Source: Chrysochromulina parva | Taxonomy: Eukaryota; Haptophyta; Prymnesiales; Chrysochromulinaceae | Reading direction: 5' to 3' | DNA length: 27,415 nucleotides | Assembly: GCA_002887195.1 (NCBI GenBank) | Contig: PJAB01000413.1 | Span: forward strand, 1-27,415 | Shown: one piece after another, positions 1-8,180 of the stretch | Layout: each line of letters begins with the position of its first letter | Numbering within the stretch: position 1 is the first letter of the stretch | Notes under the pieces: generated by a model | What the model was told of the DNA's origin: nothing | Databases searched by the model: none | What the model saw: the letters and a program-made list of their open reading frames with translations, nothing else | Position numbers and translations under genes: made by a program

Positions 1-5
1 CCTAC

Positions 6-91
6 GGCGGCGCTGCGCGCCGCCAGGCGGCGCCTGCGGCGCCGCTTGGCGCCGCTGCGCGGCGCAATTTTGTTGCGCGCTGCGCGCGCAA
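6..91. repeat. Array of four perfect hairpins with identical TGC loops
   Basis: Four consecutive perfect inverted repeats lie at 6-13/17-24, 27-34/38-45, 49-55/59-65 and 73-80/84-91. Stems are 8, 8, 7 and 8 bp and every loop is the trinucleotide TGC. Loop centres are at 15, 36, 57 and 82, so the first three are spaced exactly 21 bp. The first three stems are pure G/C; the fourth ends in TT/AA and is flanked by A/T. The array may continue left of the window. The following bases to 379 hold no recognisable gene and would be the 3' flank of the minus-strand gene ending at 380. Function unknown. Confidence 0.75.
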
Positions 92-379
92 AATATCTCT
101 ACCAGTATCGAAAAGTCGCCCCATTATCCGATAGGAGCAGGGCGGCATGAAAAGTTGTGTGTTCACACTTTCAAATCATCGACGCTACTCCGCTTTTCGT
201 CATCGCAAAGATCACTCATGTGTCTAGAGTCATGTCTCATTAGTTTCGGGGGTGGGAGGCCATCGGCACCGCGAGGCCACCGCTATTTCTGTACTCCTTG
301 TATGTTCCTTTTACTTCTTGCCCCCGGGATCCGCTCCAGAGGACCTCATCGGCAGCTCAGTCTGTTCACATTGACTTGC

Positions 380-3300
380 TTACAGTGCGCCGACATTGCG
401 CCTCAACGGACTACGCCTGCTGACTGTAAGCACCGCTTGGTCGTCTGGGTCGAAAAGGGAAGGCAATTGTATGGGATTCGGAGGCGGCAGCATCAGAGGT
501 GACGGCAGCATCAGAGGTGACACCTTCTGAGCGGGAAGGAGATCCCTCGCGCTCGGAAGTCCCCTGAGGGCGGAGCCAGGTCGGGAGTCTCCCGGGGTCG
601 AGACGAATTGGTTGGCGCGCTCGACCGCGACCAAACTCCTGGACCTCAGACAGGTCGGAGGGGAGTCCACCAAGCCCTCGTCAGAGATGGGCGCGACGCG
701 CGACCGCGAGCCCCCGGCCTGAATTGCGGTCGGAAAGCTCGAATCGCCTTTGTCCACATGCCGCCGTCGAACGGCAACTGCGTCCGGGTGTACCACTCGG
801 TTTCCTACGACGGTCAGTTTGGCAAAGTTCTTCATCAGCAGCTTCATCAGCAGCTTACGTTTCTTCTCCGCCTCCGCGAGTGCCTTCTTCTTGCGAGCCT
901 CTTCGCGCACCGGTCGAGTCCTGAACTCGATCAAGGCGACGATCTCGTATATTACATGTGCAAATACCACAAAGACTGATAAAGCCATGAGGCAAGCCGA
1001 ACCAAGCAACATCGCGTCTCGTTCACCCACGCCCACGGCGTGGAAATAGCGAAGGAGCAGGCTCAGGAAGCTCAGGATGAGCTCAGGACCTGAAAAGATG
1101 CTCTCGATCCGATCCACGGCGGCGCCTGAGAAGCTGCACCACCACACGAGCACCAGGTATAGTGCGAGCGTGACGAGGACGAGGGCATGCCATGCCGCTG
1201 AAGAGGTGTCCCGATGGGAATCTGCGGTGCCCACGAGCAGACCGAAGGTGATGTGCACCAACACTCGGATGTACTGGTAGAGAGCGAACTGCTTCCTGGC
1301 GCCATTCACCCGAGCGAGCCAAGAGCTTTTGAGCGAGAGGAACATGTCGTCAGCTGCGCGCGTCCAAAAGCGTGAGATCGGCGCTTTTAGAGCACGCTGC
1401 ATTCTCGTGTCCTTCGGGTCATACACGACTTTAATGGCAGGTGGCACATTGAACTCGCCACGAAAGCGCGAGGCCGGTCTCTTTAGGCATCGAGCGGCCA
1501 GCATCATCTGGAGCAGCATGTCATCCCGGAGACCATGCCGGCCGCTTGGCTCCTGCTTCCAAAACGCCGTATGGTGCTGGATGAAGTAGCCGACCCGAGC
1601 GCACTCATGCACAACGAACAAAGTCAGGAAGATCAAGCCGCACACCGCAAAGCTAAGCGTGCCTGGTTTGTCAAATGTTGCCCTGGCTGTGCCAGAGATG
1701 ACGGCGGCAGAGGACTCAGCCACAGCGGCGGCGAACACGATGATGACTAAGACCTCGAGATTGGGCCAGTACAAGATCGGTGGCAGCGAGCTGCACCCCT
1801 TGCAAGCTGTGGGTTCTTTGTCGAGCGGGGTGTCCTCGTTTTTCGGCCAGAGCTTGCTCCAGCTGGCCAATAGTCGACGGTGTTGTGCTGCCAAGTAGAG
1901 CTTGAACTCGTCGCGCCACTCTTGGACCGTCTCCCAATCCTTCTCCTTCAACGCTGCGATCAATGCTGCCACGGGGGGCATCTGCGCAACGAAATCCATC
2001 TCGTTCAGCGGGAGACGAAGCCTTGATCGGATTTGCAGGTGCCAGACATACAGGATGATCAAGTGCACGCTTATGGTGAAGGAGAGCACGAACGAGAAGT
2101 CGCCTAGGGTACCCACGGTGTGATAGCTCAGTGTGTTGTCGAGGTAGTTGTCGGTAAAAAGGGCGATGCTTCGAGGGTGCGCGTAGGTGACGATGCAGCC
2201 CATCAGATCCGTGCAACAGTATTCGACGGGAGGATACGGTGGCGGAAAGGGCGGTGGGGGGGAGGGCGGCAGAGGCGGGGGTGACGGTGGGGGCGGCCGT
2301 CCTGGAGGGGCTGGCGGGCGTGGTGGCATCATAGGTGGCGCTGGTGGCATGGGCGGACTTATAGGTGGATCGGGCGGACTCGGCGATGGTGAGAATGGAG
2401 GTCGAGATGGTGGTAGTGGAGATGGTGGCGGTGGAAGTGGGTTCGGTGGAGGGGGTGGCGGCGACGGTGGTGGGGGCGATTGGGGTGAAGGTGGCGGAGG
2501 AGGCGATCGTGGCGGTGGCGGGCTTGGCGACGGCGGAGGTGGCGACGGCGGAGGGCCTGTACGCCATGTCCGGCGCGGAGGAGGCGGGGACGAACAGGGT
2601 GGCGGAGGCGGCTCGGGTTTCGGAGAGGGCCCGGGCGGAGGGCAAGGGGGCAGGAATGGCGGCGCGGGAGCAAACGGAGGCAGAGACGGTGGAGGTGGCA
2701 TGTGGCACGGGCCGGCCATAGCATGGCCCATAGCATTGAATACGCCGATGCGACCCAGCACCCACTGCATATTGTCGCCAATGCCTTCGACCACAGGGTC
2801 GACGGGCACACCACCCATACCAATCACTAAGACGTGTCGCTGCATGGCGAAAAGAAGTTCGGTGGCGGACATGGGACCTCCAATGACCACAGAGCTACCG
2901 AGCCCAAGGACTGACAAGGTGACGAGCAAGGCTGAGCCCACTGTGATAGCGACTTCTTTATCGGCAGAGAGCTGATCTGGCAAGGCAGGCGGCAATGGCA
3001 GTTGCGGTGGGATGGGAGGGGGTAAGAGTGGCAATGGATTCATCGGCATGGGAGGTGAGGATGGTGGAGGTGGAGGCATCGGTGGTGGGCCGGGACTGGG
3101 CGGCGGTGGCGAGTGCGGAGGCGGCGAGCACGGCGGCGAAAGTGGAGGGGGCTTGAAGGGCGTCGGCGGGGGCGCAGCGCTGATGAAGACCGTCGTTTCG
3201 ACATTGGCAACCTCCTCCACGGTGTTGTCAAGGGCCGAGCTGAGAGCGGCGAGTGGCGTCGCGGTGAGCGTGGTCGCCGCGGCCGTCGCCGCCGCCGGGG

Positions 3301-4219
3301 TCGGGTACCGAATGGTGGCCTGGACGCTTATGGACGCGGGGTAGAAGAGGAGCGAGATCTCGGATGCGGACACGTTCATCAGGATCGCCAAGCTGTTCCG
3401 AAATGCTGCCTGGTTGAAGCTCGACACGTCGCCCGCCAATGTGAAGGTCGCTGTGATGGCGGGGACGTAGGTCTCACCCGGAGCTGCTGGCGGTGCAGGA
3501 GGTCGCGGTGGATTTCTGGGAGGGGATGGCGGCGTTGGAGGCTCCGATGGAAGGGGTGGCCGCGACGGTGGCGACGGCGGCGAGGGCGGCGGCGATGGCT
3601 CAGGCGGCCTTGGGCTTGGAGGAGGCGGAGGAGGCGGAGGCAGCGACGGCGGTTGCTCGAACGGCGCACCCGGTGCTGGAGGGCGAGATGGCCAAGGTGG
3701 CAGGCGAGGTGCGGGAGGTCTTAATGGCCCCCCACATGGAAAGTCTGGCGATGGCGGCGGCGGTGGCGATGGCTCGGGTGACGGCGACGGCGACAGTGGC
3801 GGGGATGATGGCGGTCGCGGCGGCGGCGGCTTGGGCGCAGAGCCTGGCGGAAAGGGACGTGGTGATGGCGGTGGTGGCGATGAAGGGGGCGGAGGTGAAC
3901 GCGGAGGTGAAGGTGGCGGTGGTGAGGGCGGCGGTGACGGGGGTGGCGGAGATGTTCGCGGTGGTGAGGGTGGCGGCGGACATGGAGGTGGAGATGGAGG
4001 TGGAGATGGAGGCGGAGATGGAGCTTGCGGTGGAGCTGGCGATTTTGGAGTTAGAGGTGACAATGGTGGAGGTGGAGACGGCGACGGTGGAGGTGGAAAT
4101 GGCGACGGTGGCGGACATGGAGGTGGCGATGGTGGAGGTCGAGATGGCGACGGTGTCTGCGATTGAGCCACGCCGCCAGCAATGAGGCAGAAGAGTAGCC
4201 GTGCACGATGGCCGAGCAT
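380..4219 (-). CDS. Pro-rich (pherophorin-like) / SEA-like / multi-pass membrane protein
   Basis: About 1279 residues in one exon. I start at the ATG at 4219, because it opens a signal peptide (MLGHRARLLFCLIAGGVAQS); the frame stays open 27 codons further upstream without looking like protein. Order: signal peptide; SPPP-rich region to about 247; a folded alpha/beta segment (about 248-348) resembling the SEA-like domain common in algal surface proteins; a second Pro-rich stretch; a hydrophobic helix near 415-445; a third Pro-rich stretch (about 506-663); then a membrane domain with about seven hydrophobic helices (near 701, 818, 850, 981, 1008, 1045 and 1068), a Lys-rich helix (about 1102-1130) and a Ser/Pro-rich tail. 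SPPP tracts are hydroxyproline-glycosylated in algal wall proteins. The last helices recall TRP/polycystin-like algal proteins, but I see no decisive pore motif. Probably a wall-contacting channel or sensor, by inference. Confidence 0.75.
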   Translation of the reverse strand: MLGHRARLLFCLIAGGVAQSQTPSPSRPPPSPPPCPPPSPFPPPPSPSPPPPLSPLTPKSPAPPQAPSPPPSPPPSPPPCPPPPSPPRTSPPPPSPPPSPPPPSPPRSPPPPSSPPPPSPRPFPPGSAPKPPPPRPPSSPPLSPSPSPEPSPPPPPSPDFPCGGPLRPPAPRLPPWPSRPPAPGAPFEQPPSLPPPPPPPPSPRPPEPSPPPSPPSPPSRPPLPSEPPTPPSPPRNPPRPPAPPAAPGETYVPAITATFTLAGDVSSFNQAAFRNSLAILMNVSASEISLLFYPASISVQATIRYPTPAAATAAATTLTATPLAALSSALDNTVEEVANVETTVFISAAPPPTPFKPPPLSPPCSPPPHSPPPPSPGPPPMPPPPPSSPPMPMNPLPLLPPPIPPQLPLPPALPDQLSADKEVAITVGSALLVTLSVLGLGSSVVIGGPMSATELLFAMQRHVLVIGMGGVPVDPVVEGIGDNMQWVLGRIGVFNAMGHAMAGPCHMPPPPSLPPFAPAPPFLPPCPPPGPSPKPEPPPPPCSSPPPPRRTWRTGPPPSPPPPSPSPPPPRSPPPPPSPQSPPPPSPPPPPPNPLPPPPSPLPPSRPPFSPSPSPPDPPISPPMPPAPPMMPPRPPAPPGRPPPPSPPPLPPSPPPPFPPPYPPVEYCCTDLMGCIVTYAHPRSIALFTDNYLDNTLSYHTVGTLGDFSFVLSFTISVHLIILYVWHLQIRSRLRLPLNEMDFVAQMPPVAALIAALKEKDWETVQEWRDEFKLYLAAQHRRLLASWSKLWPKNEDTPLDKEPTACKGCSSLPPILYWPNLEVLVIIVFAAAVAESSAAVISGTARATFDKPGTLSFAVCGLIFLTLFVVHECARVGYFIQHHTAFWKQEPSGRHGLRDDMLLQMMLAARCLKRPASRFRGEFNVPPAIKVVYDPKDTRMQRALKAPISRFWTRAADDMFLSLKSSWLARVNGARKQFALYQYIRVLVHITFGLLVGTADSHRDTSSAAWHALVLVTLALYLVLVWWCSFSGAAVDRIESIFSGPELILSFLSLLLRYFHAVGVGERDAMLLGSACLMALSVFVVFAHVIYEIVALIEFRTRPVREEARKKKALAEAEKKRKLLMKLLMKNFAKLTVVGNRVVHPDAVAVRRRHVDKGDSSFPTAIQAGGSRSRVAPISDEGLVDSPPTCLRSRSLVAVERANQFVSTPGDSRPGSALRGLPSARDLLPAQKVSPLMLPSPLMLPPPNPIQLPSLFDPDDQAVLTVSRRSPLRRNVGAL
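486..521. repeat. Perfect 18-bp tandem duplication in a C-terminal tail
   Basis: Two exact 18-bp copies lie at 486-503 and 504-521. Read on the minus strand they encode SPLMLP twice in the tail of the Pro-rich membrane protein. The period is a multiple of three, so the frame is kept. Exact identity suggests a recent duplication. Confidence 0.9.
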
Positions 4220-4425
4220 ATCCCCGATCCGTTCGGAAAAGTCGAAACGACCGCCAACGCGCGATACGAATGAAAGTCCAAATCTCAAACTACACCACAC
4301 CCAATTCTATGGGCAATCAGGGTATTTTGATTGCTAGGCAATTTTCAGCATGTTCACAGGTACGGTATCGTTCACAGCCTATTTTTGAGTCCAGCCCGCG
4401 TGCCCGACTCGGCACAGCCATACAA
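4220..4425. promoter_or_regulatory. Divergent intergenic region (shared promoter, inferred)
   Basis: 206 bp separate the start codons of the Pro-rich membrane protein (minus) and ASCC2 (plus). The stretch is visibly richer in A/T than both flanking genes. I see no convincing TATA box. It must hold both 5' UTRs and core promoters unless there are further upstream exons. Confidence 0.5.
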
Positions 4426-7410
4426 ATGCCGCTCGACGATCTGCCGCCTTACCTGCCCACCACAGGCGACGCGCTCGACGCACTTGACGCCGAAGAGACG
4501 ATCACGTGCGCGGTGGAGCAGCTCGAACCGCTGAGCGGCTCCGATGACGCAAGCTTCTGGGATGCCACAGCGGGTGGCGCTCCCGCGCTGCAAGTTTTTC
4601 TCGATGGGTACTTGCGATTCGCTGAACGCCGCTTTGCACTGACTGGTGACGAGTCTGACACCACCGAGGACTCTGCGAGCCTTCGGCGGCTTGTTCTTCG
4701 CATCCTGCTCCGTCTCGCAAAGCCACCGGCTTCCCACATGGCATGGGCTGAGCGGTTCTTCACGGTGCCGCGTCTCATCGACGCATGCGCACTATACGCA
4801 TTCACTGACAAGCCGGGGTGCGAGCGGCTGGCTGCTGTCACGATGGGTCCGCAACCGGCCGCCAAGGCAGCCGGGCTGCATGCTTCTCTTGGTGACGCGG
4901 CCACAGCCATCTGCCGAGTGTGCGGATTCGACTGCGTGCCGGAGGGCGCGGCGGGTGCGGTGCGCACCGCGCTGCTGCCCTCCGCGCTGGACGTTCAGAC
5001 GGCCGAGGACGCTGCGATAGTAGGCGATTGGCTCCTCGACGCGACGGGCACTATGCATGCTCTCAGCCTAGTGCTGCCGCCCGCGGCCCTGCACGCCGCC
5101 ACCAGTGGCCTCTCCAAAAGCTCCACAGCTAGTGACAGCTCAGTCGGCGCTGGTCGCATGGGTGCCACGTCGCTCGTGCCGCTATGTGGCGTGGGCGGCG
5201 TCGTGACGGCCTTGCAGCTCACCGTTGAGGTTGCCCTGCCGTGGCTGCGTCGCGCCGCCACGCCGGCCATAGGCGTCGTGGCGGGCTCGGCCGTTTCCAC
5301 CCTTCACGATCGTCTGGTCGCTTGTGGATTGCACTGTCTCCACGCGGCCGCCAATCTGATCCTTGCGAGCTGTTTCGAGCCCGTTGGCGCCGCCACAGGC
5401 GCCGCCTCGGGCGCCGCCTCGGACGCCGTCGCTGACGTCGCGCTGGAGGGTGGTCGAGGTCATGGCGCTAGAGGGGGCGAGGGTAGCGGGCGCGGCGGTA
5501 AGGGTGGCGGCGGCAAGGGCAAGGGCGATGCCAAAGGCAAGGGCGCCAAGGGCGGCAGCGGCGGCCGCGGCAGCAGCGGCGGCCGCGGCAGCAGCGGCCA
5601 GGCCCTCGTGGACCTGGAGGCACTGTCGAGTGTGCTGCTTCAGCTCTCGGATCCTTGTGAAGCCCTCGAGGAGCTCGAGCCTCTCTACGTGACGGCACAG
5701 GTACCCCCTCTGATGACCCTCTGATGACCCTCTGATGACCCTCTGATGACCCTCTGACGACCCTCTGATGACCCTCTGATGACCCTTTGATGGCCCTCTG
5801 AGGACCCTCTGATGGCTCCTCTAACGGGCCTCTGTTGGCCCCTCTGATGGCCCATGGATCGCCCTTTGGTGATCCTCTGATTGCCCTCTGAGTGCATCTC
5901 AATCGAGGCACAGGTGGGCACGGCGCCAGCGACCCGGCGCGCCGCGCCTACCTGCCTGGTGGAGGGTAGTGGCGCATTGCTTCAGCAGCTGCTCAAGTTG
6001 ACTGAGGTAGGCGTTTGCGTGGAGGAGGCGCTAAGGGGCATGCCAACGGCCACGGCCGACTATCACCGATCGATGGTGGCGAGGGTCGATGAGTCTGCCT
6101 GCCGCTCCAAGGGAAAGGGCGGCGGCAAGGGCGGCGGCAAGGGTGGCGGCGCCTTCGTCGACGTGATCACGGCGGAGGAGAGGGAAGGCGTCGTTATGAT
6201 CAGCGAGATGCTCCCTGGCTGTGGCGAGGGCTTCCTCGTCGCAGTGTTTCGTCACTACGGCGGACGGACCGAGACCGCGCTCAATGCGCTCCTCGATGGC
6301 TCGTTGCCGCCGTTTCTCGACGCGATGCCACGTGATCTCGCCAAGCCGCCGCCGCCGTTGGGCGCCGAGGAGGATGAGGAGCCCACGACGGCGCCATCAG
6401 GTCGCTTACCAGTAGCAGGCGGTGTGTCGCTGATGGGCGTGGCAGCACGGCGCAACGAGACGTTAGCGCAGCGCCGGGCGCGGCAGCAAGAGGCAAAGGT
6501 ACTCTCTGACCTGAACGCACCAGGACGGCGCGCGCCTCGGAGCGTGCTCGAGGCCGCGGCAATGGATCCCGCAATGGCGGCCGCACTCGCGGCGGAGGCC
6601 GCGGCGACCGACGCCTACAGTAACCGAACCTTTGGAGGCGCCGAGTTTGGCGCCGGTGGCGGGCCGGGGGGAGCCTCTTATGAGGCGTTACTGCCACGTC
6701 GTGAGTCCGCAGCGCTCGCGACGGCGCTCCAAAATAGGCAGGCGGCGCTCGAGACGGCGCTCTACGAAGATGAGCTCGATGACTCACTCGAGGCGTATAG
6801 TGCCGAGGGGCGCACCGCCGGGCCTGCGCTACAAGAAGATCAAGAGGAGGCCAGCCAGGCTGTTCGCCGTGGAGGACAAGGAGGCTCGAGCGCCGCCGCG
6901 GTGCTCTTCGCCCACGACCCAGCGGAGGACGCAGGAGGGCGCTCCGGCGAGGCGCCCGGGACGACGCCGTATGGCCGCCAGGCGAGAAGCGCGGCCGGGC
7001 CTGGCGCAGCTAGCGGCGGCGACGGCGGCGGCGCGGCGCCGCTGCCCGGCACGGCGCTCGAGTGGGTGCGCGCCATCGGGCTGGGACAGTACGTGGACGC
7101 ATTTCGTGCGGCGGGCATCATTCGTCTCGAGCTCGCCGCCAGATTGAGTGTGGCAGACGTGGCACGCCTCAAGATCAAGACTGAGGCGCACAAGACGAAG
7201 CTGATCCAGTCGGCTGCACGGCTGGCGGAGCGCCTAACACAGCGCGGCCGGCTGCCACCCCCAGGCAGCCGCGTCGCAACAGAGGAGGTCTACGCGGCGG
7301 CCGCGCAGCTCCACTACGACGCCGAGACGGGCGAATTCTGGGACGAGGGTGGCTCTATGGATGCGGCCGTTGGAGACAGCGAGGCAGCACAGGGCGGTGG
7401 CAGCGCGGCA

Positions 7411-7445
<35 letters not shown>

Positions 7446-7596
7446 AGGTGGCGGCAAGGGAGGCGGTCGCCCACCACTGCCGGTTGCCGTGCAACGCTCT
7501 CGCGCCGAGGCAAATAAGGCGAGACTGGGCAACCATTCGAGAAAGCAGGGCGCTGCACGTAAGCAGGCCCGTGCGGGAGCTTTCTCGGGTATGTGA
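4426..7596 (+). CDS. ASCC2: ASCC2-like protein with CUE and SAM domains (one intron)
   Basis: Join 4426-5700 and 5914-7596, 985 residues. ASCC2 is the ubiquitin-binding subunit of the ASCC helicase complex, which acts in alkylation repair and in splitting collided ribosomes. The N-terminal region carries the family signature FWD..LQVFLDGYLRFAERRF (from residue 44). A CUE domain lies at about 507-565 (ISEMLPGCGEGFLVAVF, then NALLDGSLPPFL). The acidic YEDELDDSLEAY is at 709, and the typical basic C-terminus (EANKARLGNHSRK) ends the protein. Unusual additions are a Gly/Lys-rich linker (about 341-393), a SAM domain (about 805-868, LEWVRAIGLGQYVDAF) and a poly-Gly run after it. Start: the ATG at 4426 (MPLDDLPPYL) fits the family; upstream in-frame codons look non-coding. 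The intron lies between codons (phase 0). Confidence 0.9.
5701..5913 (+). other. ASCC2 intron, 213 bp, bounded by a 9-bp direct repeat
   Basis: GT at 5701-5702 and AG at 5912-5913. It is placed because the upstream frame runs into repeat-derived sequence after residue 425 while the downstream frame resumes ASCC2-like sequence. GGCACAGGT occurs at 5694-5702 and again at 5907-5915, so the same AG|GT junction lies at each end. This looks like a target-site duplication whose first copy supplies the donor and second copy the acceptor. Confidence 0.85.
5708..5817 (+). repeat. 11-bp minisatellite CTCTGATGACC inside the ASCC2 intron
   Basis: Ten contiguous 11-bp units fill 5708-5817. Units 1-4, 6 and 7 are identical (CTCTGATGACC), unit 5 has one change, and units 8-10 have one or two changes each. 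More strongly decayed relatives continue to about 5895. The purest copies are nearest the donor site. Each unit contains a CTGAT branch-point-like core. Confidence 0.95.
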
Positions 7597-8180
7597 CAGC
7601 CACTCGGCTCGTGAGGTGCGCCTGTGGTGAGGTACTTTTCGTTTTCCTACAGCAGTAAACCGCTTTTTCGTGTCCTTTTCAGACCGCCCGCGGCCCGGCC
7701 CCGCGCCGGGTGGCGGTGCCCCCGCCACTCTCGTCTTATATCCATACGATATACCTAACCTCGCCTCGTAGGCGGCATATACCTATACCTTGGCATATAC
7801 TAACGCGGATTGCGGATATACCTATTGCACCTATGCCCTCGAACAGGATACCTCGGCGACGAGCACTTAACTCCTAACCCGTAAACCGAACAGGCAGCCT
7901 CACCCCCCCGCGCCCCCTTGATTGCTCTGTCCTCAGCGCGGCCGCCTCACGCCTCAGCCCCAGCCTTGCTCAATCGCAAATCCGATCTAAGTCCGCCCTA
8001 CCTGCCGATCCCAGACGCCCGTGCAGACAAAGAACAAACACCACAACGCTCACCTAACAGCACCCTACATGACGCACTACACCCACCTCACAAGACGACG
8101 GCACCACCTGCAAATTCCCCCACGCACTCAAGGGCGCAGGGGGTCCCAGTTGGCTCACACAGGGTGCGTGCACTCTGTGC
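7597..8180. other. Convergent 3' intergenic region with ATATACCT-like motifs
   Basis: This lies between the stop codons of ASCC2 (plus) and the NCKX-like gene (minus), so it holds both 3' UTRs and terminators. No supported coding region. The string ATATACCT, or one-base variants, recurs about four times between 7748 and 7825, separated by short unrelated sequence. It could be 3'-end processing signal or simple-sequence drift. The rest is C-rich and unremarkable. Confidence 0.5.

Noticed and set aside
2187..4166. Long Gly-rich open frames on the plus strand
   Set aside because: They are the complement of CCN proline codons of the minus-strand Pro-rich protein. The minus frame has a signal peptide, membrane helices and a full-length continuous reading.
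5685..5921. Minus-strand repeat peptide (GSSEGHQRVIR type) over the ASCC2 intron
   Set aside because: The repeat on the antisense strand is free of stops in several frames because its 11-bp period cycles the frame. No protein-like context surrounds it.
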